Positions 46,377 to 57,627 of a stretch of DNA of 64,000 nucleotides are shown here, one piece after another; positions within the stretch are counted from its first letter, which is position 1, and every line of letters starts with the position of its first letter. A program made the position numbers and the translations under genes. Source of the DNA: Cordilura impudica. Lineage: Eukaryota; Arthropoda; Insecta; Diptera; Scathophagidae. The notes beneath the pieces are model-generated. The model had not been told where the DNA came from. It saw only the letters and a list, made by a program, of their open reading frames with translations, and did not search any database. The DNA lies in contig OY821519.1 in assembly GCA_963682025.1 (NCBI GenBank), forward strand, positions 15,712,878 to 15,776,877, read 5' to 3'.

Positions 46377-47205
46377 CGACTTTTTATGCCCTCCACCCCA
46401 GTGTGCAGAGAGTATATATAAGTTTGTCATTCCATTTGTAATAATTAGAAAAAAATTTTGGACCCCATAAAATATATATATATTTGTGATCCTTATAAGA
46501 AGAGCAGTTGATATAGCTATGTCCGTCTGTCCGTCTGTGGAAATCACGATGACGGCATCAATCGGGCAGCTAGGGTGCTTGTTGGCACAAAAAATGATTC
46601 ACTAACATCCTGAGAAGTTTGCTATTTAAAATCGTCAAAATCAGTTAATCAGATCCCGAGAATTGAATGAAGAAGTAAAAAAAGGTTTGAAAAGTCTTGA
46701 TTTGTCTATGTTGTTCTTGTCACGATCACGACCTCAATAGCATAACTGGGTCGCTCTTTTTTAGTGGGAATGATTGACTAACATCATGAGAAGGTTTCTG
46801 TTTGAAAAATAATGAAAATCGGTTTAATAGGTCCCAAGAAATTACTGAAGAAGTAAAAAAAAATTTAAAAATATATGTATGTATCCGTATTATTCTTGTT
46901 GTTATTCCAAATGTTGTATTGTTGTCATAGCTGGACTTGTTGTTCTTGTGGTCATTGTGGTAATAATTTAATAAAAACTAACCCCTTGTACATTTCTTTT
47001 ATCAACTCTGGTAGAAAAATTTTAAAGTTTCCATTGTTTTGGCATCACTAAAAAAAATCGTTAGATAATTTTTGCCATCGCCACGGGCCTGCCTGCAAAG
47101 TTTCAGATCGATTGGGCAACGAGAAAGGGGTTAAAAATCGATCCAAAGTTATGTCGACAAGCAGAGAAGCAGACACTACGGGTTAATATAAAGGGAGTAA
47201 AAATT
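46377..47205 (+). mobile_element. INE-1-like element, second subtype
   Basis: The head has TATGCCCTCCACCCCAGTG, CATTCCATTTGTAATAATTA, CCCATAAAATATATATAT and GATATAGCTATGTCCGTCTG. The body holds two diverged roughly 185 bp units (ATGATTCACTAACATCCTGAG and ATGATTGACTAACATCATGAG). It ends near ACACTACGGGTTAATATAAA. No protein. Confidence 0.72.
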
Positions 47206-47368
47206 CGCCAACATCTGAAGCAAATGCTTAACTATCTAGTTGTTAATAAAACAAACAACAATGTAAATTTACCGAAAAAAAAATTTATGTATTAATTTAT
47301 TTAAAGGAAAACAACAATAACTTTTGATATTGTGTTTTTTGCGTGTAATATTTACGTATACATACATA

Positions 47369-47715
47369 TCTATAATATTAATAGGCTAGGCGATTTCTTG
47401 TGAGCGATGCTTTGTTCTACCGTTTCAACCCGATTTTGACCAAACGTATATTATTTGAAAGGTATTTCCTTTTAGTCGATTTGCAGATTTACAGATTTTT
47501 AAGTTTTTTCCTTTATTTTCGGTAAATTGCATTTAAAGTTGCTACAAACACATACATAAAATTATACAATGCTATGTGTGTGTTTATTAAATTTGTTAAT
47601 GTGTTTGTAATAAAAATGAGTTGGTTTTTTCGGTTGATTTGTGAATTGGCTATAATTGATTGATGAAAAAATAAAATTTCCTAGCACTTGCAATCGAATT
47701 TCGAATTTCTGCTAG
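47369..47715 (+). mobile_element. Non-autonomous Helitron, damaged hairpin
   Basis: 347 bp, TCTATAATATTAATAGGC to TTCTGCTAG. The region before CTAG is rearranged (AATCGAATTTCGAATTTC), so the terminal hairpin is weakened. Confidence 0.85.
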
Positions 47716-48682
47716 TATTAAATAATTAATTAGTATACATATATTCTATATATGTACATATGTGTACTAATAATAACCGCATGTTGGAAATAAATCATAT
47801 TATTTTATTTATATAAAATTCTCTAATATGAATTTTATTTTAGGGAAAATACATTTCTTTTGTATTAACAGAGTGTCACTTCATTTTGCTCAGTGTTGCT
47901 ATGCCACAGTAGATGGCGCCACAATTTTTGTTCTTTGCAAGAGTTATTTCTATTTTAACATGAATGTCAACATTTTCAATTAGACATCAAACACAACCAT
48001 GTTAAGAGTATACATAGGGCTAGTCTTTTATTTCATACGTTTTTCCATTATTCTTTTACAAATATGACCATAAGTTTGGCATATTAACTTTTTGTTTTGT
48101 TTACAAAATAGAGTTACCGAGTTCATCAATGAATTTTTTACTCTCAAAATAGTTCTACATAGTTATATAAAATTATTAAATACAAAATTGCACTTTTTTA
48201 ATTTTCCATTCTAATTTTAGAAAATATAAATTCTAAAAATTGGAATTCAGATTTCCAGAAAATCATATTAAAATTTAAAAAAAAAATTTTTCTTAACAAA
48301 TAACCATTAAAAAAACATCTTTTCTTAAACAAGTACATTTTCTTAAAAATCTACCATCCTTAAAAAATAACATTTTCTTAAAAAGTATTTTTTTAAAGTA
48401 CTATTTTTTTTTTAAAAGTACCTTTTTAAAATGATAACTTTCTTCTTAAAGTAAATTTTCTTGGAAAGTTACCTTTTCTCCAACATGGATCTTTTATATA
48501 AAATAACTTTTTTTAAATAAATTTATTTTTTAAAAAGTAAATTCTTTTAAAGTACTTTTTTAAAAAAAGTACATTTTCCTGGTATATGGCAAACCAAAAA
48601 TTGCCAAGATTTTTAAAAACTTTTATTTTGAAATACTGCATAATTTTTAGCTCTCAAAACATTGAAAAATACTTCTTTTTAG
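47716..48682. repeat. AT-rich stretch with degenerate AAGTAC / TTTTCTTAAAAA repeats
   Basis: No gene. From about 48285 to 48585 the motif TTTTCTTAAAAA, followed by AAGTAC or AACA, recurs about ten times at irregular 20-35 bp spacing. It is a degenerate, partly palindromic simple repeat. Confidence 0.5.
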
Positions 48683-49022
48683 AAAGTTACTTCTTTTAGC
48701 TATCCACCAGATTTACAGATTTGCACCGTCTGGGACATTTTTTCTAGAGTAATGCTCATTTACAGTTGCTACTAACACATACATAAAAGCCCTGTGTTGA
48801 GTTGTGAATTGGCTAAAATTATTAACACACCCATTTATATATCTTCCGTGTATTCAACAGATATTTATAAAGAAATCTAAATAATTTTATTTAAAAAGCG
48901 TTGAATTGTTAATTGGGTAAAATTGATTAGCATACTTTTAGGCTCTTATAAAATTATTTATTAAATGAAAAATAAAATTTCATAGAATTTGCACTCGAAT
49001 TTCGAGGGCTGGGCTCTATTAG
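48683..49022 (+). mobile_element. Helitron, long subtype, 5'-truncated
   Basis: It starts inside the family (TTTTAGCTATCCACCAGA) and ends with hairpin CTCGAATTTCGAG and GGGCTCTATTAG, where CTAG is mutated to TTAG. Confidence 0.75.
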
Positions 49023-49047
49023 TGAAGTGTTATTATCGTAAGTATTT

Positions 49048-50330
49048 TTTTTTTTTTTATTATTGACCAAAACCCTACAGATGCAGACCAACCCCCTACA
49101 GATACAGTGCATTGTGTTGATCTCAGGAAAATAGATTATGGAAAGGAGGAAAGAGAGAGTAGCGTTTGTAGATATTTGACTTAAATTTTATTAGATTATA
49201 ACTGTCAGGAAAGACCTGTGCGGGGAGTTTATTCCACAAACGGCTAGTTCGACTGGTAAACGAATTCTCTCTGTAATGCGTTGTGCGGTCAACTGGACAA
49301 TAGACTACAAACGGATGTGATGTACTAGAGAAATGGGTAGAGCGAACTGAAACTCGGGTACTTGGAATAAGTTCGCTAATCTCAGAAGAACATTTCCCAT
49401 GGTAGTATCTATAGAACAGTGCTACACAACCCACATTCCGAGGATGTTCCAATGCGTCAATAGAGTTGGATAACCTAGTGTCATTGATGAGCGCTAACGC
49501 CCTCCTTTGCACAAGGTCTGGTAGCTCCAAAATAGACTTTGAAGTTCCTGCCCATATATGAGAGTTGTATTCCATTTTCGGTCGGATGTTAGTGTAAGGA
49601 ATTTAGAAGGAGTGAAGTAATTTTTGCATCGTTTTAGAAAACCAAGACACTTGAAAAACATGCTCGTTCCAACGAACATCACATTGAATTATCATGCCTA
49701 GAAAATCAAGAGTATCCGATTTCTCAATACCTATACCACCCATATATACAGATGACATTGTTGAATCCATAGCCCTATGGATCAACATACAACATTGAGG
49801 CATTAGCACATTAAAATCAACCCTCTTTGCTTTACCCCACTCGGAGATTGTTAGCAGGTCTTGATTGAGTGTGTCATTCATTGTCCGCCTTTTGGCCCCA
49901 ACCTTCAAGAGGCTTGGCCTACAATTAAAGGAAAATAAATCATAAATGCTGCTGTCATCTGCGAAAGAGTATATAGAAATAAAAGTTTGACCAAGAAGGT
50001 CGTTCAAAAAGATAAGGAAAAGAGAAGGAGAAAGAGAAAGAACGGAACCTGAAACTCATTAGATGAGACCCCATTAATAACAACACGTATTGTTCGGTCT
50101 CTGAGAAAACTCGATATAAATCGAGAGGAGTCATTACTGACCCCTAATGCAATAACCTTTGATATCAATGCACCGAGCCAGACCCGATCGAATGCCTTGG
50201 AAATATCTAGAGCAATCACTTTTCTTTCGCCATAATTGTGAATGAATCGACTCCAGTGCTCAGAAAGTAGAGCTAGCAGGTTTCCCGTAGAACGGGATAT
50301 AGAATCTAATTTTTAAATATTTTGGATAAT
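49048..50330 (-). pseudogene. LINE reverse transcriptase relic (CR1/Jockey-like)
   Basis: The minus strand reads, in order: IALDISKAFDRVWLGALISKV (about 50220-50160), a deletion where the GLPQGS block should be, ISIYSFADDSSIYDL (about 49975-49930, catalytic FADD kept), DFLGMIIQCDVRWNEHVFQVS, MEYNSHIWAGTSKSILELPD (from 49575) and FTSRTSRLWNKLPAQVFPD near the end (stop at 49123). The frame changes at about 50010 and 49600 show it is dead. The 3' UTR ends at a poly-A-like run (minus strand) at 49048-49060. The endonuclease is absent. The clade is inferred from the motif style, not a tree. Confidence 0.87.
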
Positions 50331-50391
50331 CTGAAGCTCTATGTTTAGAATTGATAAATTTATAAAACCTTTTAGGGATTACTTATTACAA

Positions 50392-50748
50392 CTAGCATAT
50401 TCCAGCACTCGAAATTCGAGTGCAAATTCTAGGAAATTTTTTTTTTCATTTACCAAAGACCCTAAAGGTATGCTTCACAATTCAACTCATTTTAAATTAA
50501 GAAAGCAAACTCAACACAATAACACAAACACATTAACAAATTTAATAAATATACACATAGCATTGTATAATTTTATGTATGCGTAAGTAGCAACTTTAAA
50601 TGATCATAACTCCAAAACAATATTCCACACGATGAAAATCTGTAAATCTGGGTAACATCTAAAAAGAAATACCTTTCAAGTGATAAATTTTTTGTCAAAA
50701 TCGGGGTAAAACTGTGAAACTTGCATCGGTCACAAGAAATCGCTTTGC
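50392..50748 (-). mobile_element. Non-autonomous Helitron, TC end lost
   Basis: A CTAG terminus at 50392 with hairpin CTCGAAATTCGAG. The copy runs to CATCGGTCACAAGAAATCG at about 50745, just short of the usual TC end, and is followed by a less AT-rich open frame. Confidence 0.82.
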
Positions 50749-50983
50749 AAGTTACATTCCACCAGAAGCCTTGCTCTTCCTAGATAAAAAGGGATATATC
50801 CAGAATGAAATAGGCATACCTACTCGTGTAATATACCACATTTATAGAAAAGCCAACACAAAAGCCATAACAGTTAATCAATTAACAACCGAGAATATTA
50901 GATTTGACACTAGTGTTTATCTAGCGGATAAGCAAACGAGACCACACCTTAATACTGAAAAATATTGGTGGCTTGACAATTAA
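50714..50983 (+). CDS. Unrecognised short open frame, possible terminal exon or gene fragment
   Basis: The frame is 89 codons, but its first dozen residues come from Helitron sequence. The non-repeat part (about 50749-50983) encodes SYIPPEALLFLDKKGYIQNE, NTKAITVNQLTTENIRF and a C-terminus KYWWLDN, then TAA. Its composition is distinctly less AT-rich than its surroundings and its residues look like a real soluble protein, without low complexity. An ATAAATAAATAC polyadenylation-like site lies about 65 bp downstream (51046-51057). I do not recognise the family. It could be the last exon of a host gene, whose intron holds the Helitron, or a captured or processed gene fragment. There is no clear splice acceptor. 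Confidence 0.4.
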   Translation: MKLASVTRNRFASYIPPEALLFLDKKGYIQNEIGIPTRVIYHIYRKANTKAITVNQLTTENIRFDTSVYLADKQTRPHLNTEKYWWLDN

Positions 50984-51080
50984 TTTATTTTCCCTAATTT
51001 TATCACTGGATCATACATATTAAAATTTCTTATATTTCCACCTTTATAAATAAATACACTTTTGTATATTAATATATAAA

Positions 51081-51447
51081 CTAGCAGACTCCAGCGCTCG
51101 AATTTCGAGTGCAATTTCTAGGCAGTTTTATTTTTCAACTTAGCCTATTCACAAACCAACACTTTTGTGGTTTATTATTACTGTGAATAAAGATAACAAA
51201 CTCATTAACAAACACATTAAGAAATTTAATAAAACACTCATACCATATGTATAATTTTATGTATGTGTTAGTAGCAACTTTAAATGTAATTTACTCAAAA
51301 TAAAGAAAAAAAATTATAACTCTGTATATCTGCAAAACGGCTAAAAAGAAATACCTTTCAAATACTATACGTTTGGTCAAAATCGGGATAAAACGATAGA
51401 ACGAAACATCGGTCACAAGAAATCGCCTAGCCTATTAATATTATAGA
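51081..51447 (-). mobile_element. Non-autonomous Helitron, full copy
   Basis: 367 bp from CTAG (51081; hairpin CTCGAATTTCGAG) to the TC end (51447). Confidence 0.88.
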
Positions 51448-51590
51448 TGTGTTACATAATCACTGATGAAGACTCAATACCAAAAACCAGTATGGTTAAT
51501 AATACAGAGTAGCTAAGATTCTTCGACATATGTATATATGTATGTATGTATGTATGTATATGTTTTCTTCTTTTCTACCACGCACTAATG
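51448..51590 (+). mobile_element. SINE 3' fragment
   Basis: ATCACTGATGAAGACTCAAT, ACCAAAAACCAGTATGGTTA and TTTTCTTCTTTTCTACCACG match, in order, the 3' half of the SINE at 9130-9390. A TATG microsatellite (about 51530-51560) separates the last two blocks. The tRNA-like head is absent. Confidence 0.65.
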
Positions 51591-51943
51591 ATAATCAATA
51601 TCAATATCTGCATATCAGTTTTAATATTGCAAGCTGTGTAAAAAAATTATGTTAAACTAAAAAAATAATTGTAGTTTTCATGGATGCCCATTCGCAGTTT
51701 GGTTTTTTTAACAAAATATAAATATATGTACATGTTTTGTAAAAATGTTTTCTTGTGGCACGTATTAAACGATATTTGGAAATCTCAATTAATTCTCTTT
51801 CCAAACTCATTACAAATTAATTAACATTTCAAAAATAACGTTATTCAAAAATTGTTTAATGAGAAATCTAAGGGTGTTAGAAAATTAAAAAAAAAAATTA
51901 TTTTGTAGTACAGTGTAATAAATTTTTAATTGAATAATAAAAA
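51591..51943. other. AT-rich stretch with no recognised feature
   Basis: No gene or repeat family recognised. Confidence 0.45.
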
Positions 51944-52323
51944 CAAGCAGATTCAAGCCCTCGAAATTAGAGTGCAAATTCTAGGAAATTTTATTTTTTC
52001 ATTAAATAAAGACCCTAAAGGTATGCTAATCAATTATAGCCAATTAACATATCAATACAAAAAATCAAACTTATTTTTATTTCACACATATAAACAAATT
52101 TAATAAACACACACATTGCATATGTATAATTTTATGTATGTGTTAGTAGCAACTTTAAATGCAATTTACTCAAAATAAAGAAAAAAAATTTACAAATCTG
52201 TAAATCTGATGAACAGCTAAAAAGAAATACCTTTGAAATAATATAAGTTTGGTCAAAATCGGGATAAAACGGTAGAACAAAACATTGCTCACAAGAAATC
52301 GCCTAGCCTATTAATATTATAGA
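51944..52323 (-). mobile_element. Non-autonomous Helitron, mutated terminus
   Basis: 380 bp. The 3' terminus reads CTTG on the minus strand instead of CTAG, and the hairpin is CTCGAAATTAGAG. The TC end at 52323 is intact. Confidence 0.82.
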
Positions 52324-53710
52324 TTATTATGAATTTTAAAATTTTAATGTGGAATTACAAAACAGAAATGTTTAAATAATTTAAGATCCATATTGCGATT
52401 TTCTATCTACTTAAGGATACCGGTTGTTGTAGCAGTTGACATCATTGAATGCTGCTTATACATCATCAAATGAGTTGTTTTTCTTTTCTTTTTTTTGCAT
52501 CATGCAGTATATTTTTTCTAAATGAAATGAAAAACATGTATTTTTAATATGCAACATAAGCTGGATGTTTTTTTTTTTCTTAACTTAATGAAAAAAGTTT
52601 AAAAAAAGAGGAGAAAAAATTGCTAAAGAAAAATACTTTTGTTAGACGAAGTTTTTTTTTATTTTCATAAAAAAATTGCTTCTTGTAAGCAGTTTTACTT
52701 TTGAACAAGCACTATTATATACTTGGCCAATATTATTTTAAAGCTATTAATGGTTATAACGTGTTTTTTTTTTTTTTTTGTTGTAGTTGTTGTTGCATTA
52801 GCAAATATACATTATGTGTCGTTGAATAAATGTATAAATGTTTTAATGTTTTGGTTTTACTGATAGGTACGCATCGCTTCATAATGAAAGTGAAGTGAAT
52901 TGCCGTTAGACTTGTGGTAAAATTCAGAAAAATTGCAACAGCAACAACAACAAAAGTCAAATATGATTTGTCAAATCATAAATCTTAAGAGCTTTGTCGT
53001 CTGGCAGTCAACTTAATGTTTTTTTTTTTTTTTTGTTTTCAAAGGTTTTTAAAATGTTTAATTGTTTTTGTTTTAATTAAACAAATAAAAAAAAAATAAT
53101 CTTTAAAAGTTTTGAGGTAGTTTTAGACTAGCTTAGTCCTTTGTTCATACCCTTCCCCCACTCTGTGGTCTGATGTTGACTTCTACCTCGATTTTAGTGT
53201 ATAACTTTAGAACAATTCGGTTGGCGACAAAAAACAGAGATTCATTATGGCTACCGAATTCTTTGCCAACCGAATCACGATATAAAATTTCTGTTAACAC
53301 CATCGAAAATATAATTCAGTTGGCGAATTTTTTTTTTTTTTTTTTGAGTGTATTAAAAAAATTAATTTGCTTTATTTTTTTTTATATGGCGAACTCCCTC
53401 TTAAAATCACTAGTTTTTGATAATAGAAGTACATCTTTTATAGCTTATATCGAGTTATCAACTTATAGCTTTTGCTGTGTAAAGCTTCGATTTTTAAGGG
53501 TCTACCTTAAAACCTGCTTCTCCGTAAGGCATAAGTCTAAGCTCTTTAAATCTGTTTTTATGTAACTCATACAATCACTTGATAGTTATTCGTTAATGTT
53601 ACAGCTGTTAAAGAAGGTTTATTTAAAAGCCCTAACATACAGTGACGAGCAAAGCTGTGGCAGGATACACAAAGTTCTAAGTTAACTCTATGAAAGGTAT
53701 TAAAAAACTC
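52324..53710. other. Mostly unique DNA with one strong hairpin
   Basis: No gene recognised. Two perfect 11 bp arms, ATTCGGTTGGC (53215-53225) and GCCAACCGAAT (53265-53275), could form a hairpin. A third GTTGGCGAAT lies at about 53318. Long T runs are at 52766 and 53019. Confidence 0.45.
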
Positions 53711-54178
53711 CTAGTCCTCGAAATTCGAGTACAAATTCTAACAAATTTTATTTTTTCATTTAAGAAATTATTTTATAAGACCACAAAAGTATGCTAATAA
53801 ATTTAAGCCAATTCAACACTTTTTAAATAACGATTGCGTTATTGGTTTATATCAAAATTATTTTTCAATTCACACAATTATTTTTCTGAATGAAGAAAAC
53901 AAACTCATTTTTTTTATTATTTTTTTTTTTTTTTTTTGCAAAAACATTAACAAATTTAATAAACACATACAAAGCATTGTGTAATTTTATGTATGTGTTA
54001 GTAGCAACTTTAAATTCATTTTACTCCAAAAAAAAATGTAAAAATGTTAAAATCAGTAAATCTGGTGGACAGCTAAAAAGAAATACCTTTCAAATGAGAT
54101 ATGTTTGCTTAAAATCGGGACAAAACTCTGGAACAAAAATCGGTCACAAGAAATTGCCTTGCCTATTAATATTAAAGA
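53711..54178 (-). mobile_element. Helitron, long subtype, degraded
   Basis: The CTAG end is rearranged (CTCCTAGTCCTCGAAATTCG) and the TC end is AATATTAAAGA at 54178. The interior carries the long-subtype segment and a poly-T run at 53908-53937. Confidence 0.75.
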
Positions 54179-54584
54179 TTTAAACAACCTTTTTTAGTTG
54201 CAATAAGTAATTAAAAAAATATGGGAGTTTATTTCAGGAAACGTGACAGAAGTTTTTGTGACTTGATGATGTTGCAAGTTCTCCAAAATTAAGCTTTTAA
54301 CTTTACCGGAATTGATTCAAAAACTTATATCTATACCACGCTTTAATGAATCGAACTTTACAAACGATCCATGTTAAAATTTTTCGAATTATCATAAATT
54401 TCCCTCTTCAAAACGAATGTGGAAAATGAGTTGCAGTGATTTCGAATTTAATTGCGGCTCTAAGTGGGATCTATAAATAGATAAATAGATGTAAAAACTC
54501 TATATGATAAATTGTAGGTCTATAGGATATAATCTTCAGGGTGGGTACCCGCAGCTAAAAGTTCAAATATTCAAATTTATTTCC

Positions 54585-54668
54585 TCCTATGGTCGATAAA
54601 AGCTTATATATTAAAATATATTCATATTTGCGACCTGTAGTTTGATTACAAGGCGTTGTCCATGTAAG
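54585..54668 (-). mobile_element. INE-1/DINE-1-like fragment
   Basis: The minus strand contains CATGGACAACGCCTTGTAAT, then the CTACAGGTCGCAAATATGAA block, as in the full copies. Confidence 0.6.
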
Positions 54669-54687
54669 ATCTCATTATCAGAATACT

Positions 54688-54882
54688 GCGAAGCTCAAGA
54701 TCCAAGCTTTAAAATTTTTGAAAGCGATTGCTGATTATGTATCAATTGTTCAGATTGCGTCTCAACGACTACTAAAGAGATTCTGTGCACATCTATGGTA
54801 TCTCAGTGACATTAAGCAGAAAGTGGAGAATGTAGTTCGTATTTTTGAAGAAGAGAAAGATGAGATTGAGGGAGCCCTTTAA
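54688..54882 (+). pseudogene. Unclassified coding fragment, probably from a transposon
   Basis: A frame of about 63 codons reads KFLKAIADYVSIVQIAS, then RLLKRFCAHLWYLSD and VVRIFEEEKDEIEGAL and stops at TAA. It has no start and the composition is less AT-rich than around it. It looks like a real coding remnant, possibly of a DNA transposon, but I cannot name the family. Confidence 0.4.
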
Positions 54883-55106
54883 TGATAGGGGATATTACGG
54901 GTATGTTCTAAAAAATGTTGAGGGTGGAAAATTAATGGGAGTAGTAGTGGGTGACCCGTTTAATAATTTCATAAAATTCTAAACTTTGAGTGTGAGCCCT
55001 CTTAAGGAATGGAGAAGGGGGTAGAAAAAAATGTCGGGAAGGAAAAATTAAGAGGGGTCGGTTCCGCATTCCTCTATGCTTGATCCTGTCGCAGTTATGG
55101 AGATTT

Positions 55107-57594
55107 TTTGATGTGTAAACATCTAAACGCTCAGGGGACTAAAAATCTATTTCACAATACAATCACAAAAATAGCGTAAAAACGGTGTGACGTACGATTG
55201 TATTGGTGAAAAGATTAGAAAGTATCTGGAGATAAAATGAAGGCACGATTTAATTAGGAAGTGTTTGGAGATAAAATGAGGTAGCGAATAGCGTTTTGAA
55301 AAATTAAATATAAAAAATGGAAAATGAAAAATGAAAAATTACAAACGAAAAGTGAGAAATAAAGAATGAAAAAATAAAAAATGAAAAATGAAAAAAAAGT
55401 GGAAAATGAAAACTGAAAAAAAAAATTAAAAATAAAAAATTAAAAATAGCAAATGAAAAATGAAAAATGAAAATAAAAAATAAAAATAAAAAATGAAAAA
55501 TGAGAAATAAAAAATGAGAAATAAAAAATGAAAACATAAAAATAAAAAATGAAAAGTGGAAATGAAAAGTGAAAAATAAAAAATTAAAAATGAAAAATAA
55601 AAAATAAAAATAAAAATAAAAAATGAAAAATAAAAAATGAGAAACAAAAAATGAAAAAATAAAAATAAAAAATGAAAAGTGGAAATGAAAAGTGAAAAAT
55701 TAAAACATTAAAATGAAAAATTAAAAATTAAAAATAAAGAATGAAAAATAAAAAAATTAAAAATGAGAAATGAGAAATGAGAAATGAAAAATAAAAAATA
55801 AAAAATAAAAAATGAAAAATATAAAATGTAAAGTGGAAATGAAAAGTGAAAAATAAAAAATTAAAAATGAGAAATGAGAAATTAAAAATGGAAAATGAAA
55901 AATGAAAAATAAAAAATGAAAAATGAGAAATGAAAAATAAAAAAATGAAAAATGAAAAATCAAAAATGAAAAATGAAAAGTGGAAATGGAAAGTGAAAAA
56001 TAAAAAACTAAAAATGAAAACTGAGAAATGAAAAATGGGAAATGAGAAATGAAAAATGAGAAATGAATAATTAAAAATTAAAAATAAAAAATGAAAAATA
56101 AAAAATAAAAAATTAAAAATGAAAAATAAAAAAATGGTAAATGAAAAATGAAGAATTTAAAAAGAAAAATTAAAAATGAAAAATGAAAAGTGGAAAATGA
56201 AAATTGAAAAATAAACACTTAAAAATAAGAAATGAAAAATGAGAAATAAAAAATAAAAAATTAAAAATAGCAAATGAAAAATGAAAAATAAAAAATAAAA
56301 AATAAAAAATAAAAAATAAAACATAAAAAATAAAAAATAAAAAATTAAAAATAAAAAATAAAAAATAAAAAATGTAAAGTGGAAATGAAAAGTGAAAAAT
56401 TAAAAATGAAAAATAAAAAATAAAAAATGAAAAATAAAAATTGAGAAATAAAAAATGAGAAAATAAAAATAAAAAATGAAAAGTGGAAATGAAAAGTGAA
56501 AAATAAAAAATGAAAAATTAAAAATAAAGAATGAAAAATAAAAAAATGAAAAATGAGAAATGAAAAATAAAAAATAAAAAATAAAAAATAAAAAATGAAA
56601 AATAAAAACTAAAATTAAAAAATGAAAAATGAAAAATATAAAATGTAAAGTGGAAATGAAAAGTGAAAAATAAAAAATTAAAAATGAGAAATGGAAAATA
56701 AAAAATTGAAAATGAAAAATGAAAAATGAAAAATAAAAAATAAAAAATGAAAAATGAGAAATGAAAAATAAAAAAATGAAAAATGAAAAATCAAAAATGA
56801 AAAATGAAAAGTGGAAATGAAAAGTGAAAAATAAAAAACTAAAAATGAAAAGCGAGAAATGAAAAATGGAATTTGAGAAATGAAAAATTAAAAATAAAAA
56901 ATGAAAAATTAAAAATGAAAAATGAAAAATAAAAAAATGATAAAAGAAAAATTAAGAATTTAAAATGAAAAATTAAAAATGAGAAATGAAAAGTGGAAAA
57001 TGAAAATTGAAAAATAAACACTTAAAAATAAGAAATGAAAAATGAGAAATGAAAAATTAAAAATTAAAAATTAAAAATTAAAAATTAAAAATTAAAAATT
57101 AAAAATTAAAAATTAAAAATTAAAAATTAAAAATTAAAAATTAAAAATTAAAAATTAAAAATTAAAAATTAAAAATTAAAAATTAAAAATTAAAAATTAA
57201 AAATAAAAAATTAAAAATTAAAAATTAAATTTAAAAATTAAAAATTAAAAATTAAAAATTAAAAATTAAAAATTAAAAATTAAAAATTAAAAATTAAAAA
57301 TTAAAAATGAAAAATGAAAAATAAAAATAAAAAATAAAAAATGAAAAATAAAAAATGAGAAATAAAAAATGAAAAAATTAAAATAAAAAATGAAAAGTGG
57401 AAATGAAAAGTGAAAAATAAAAAATTTAAAATGAAAAATTAAAAATTAAAAATAAAGAATGAAAAATAAAAAAATGAAAAATGAGAAATGAAAAATAAAA
57501 AATAAAAAAAGAAAAATGAAAAATGAAAAATAAAAAATAAAAAATAAAAAATGTAAAGTGGAAATGAAAAGTGAAAAATAAAAAATTAAAAATG

Positions 57595-57627
<33 letters not shown>

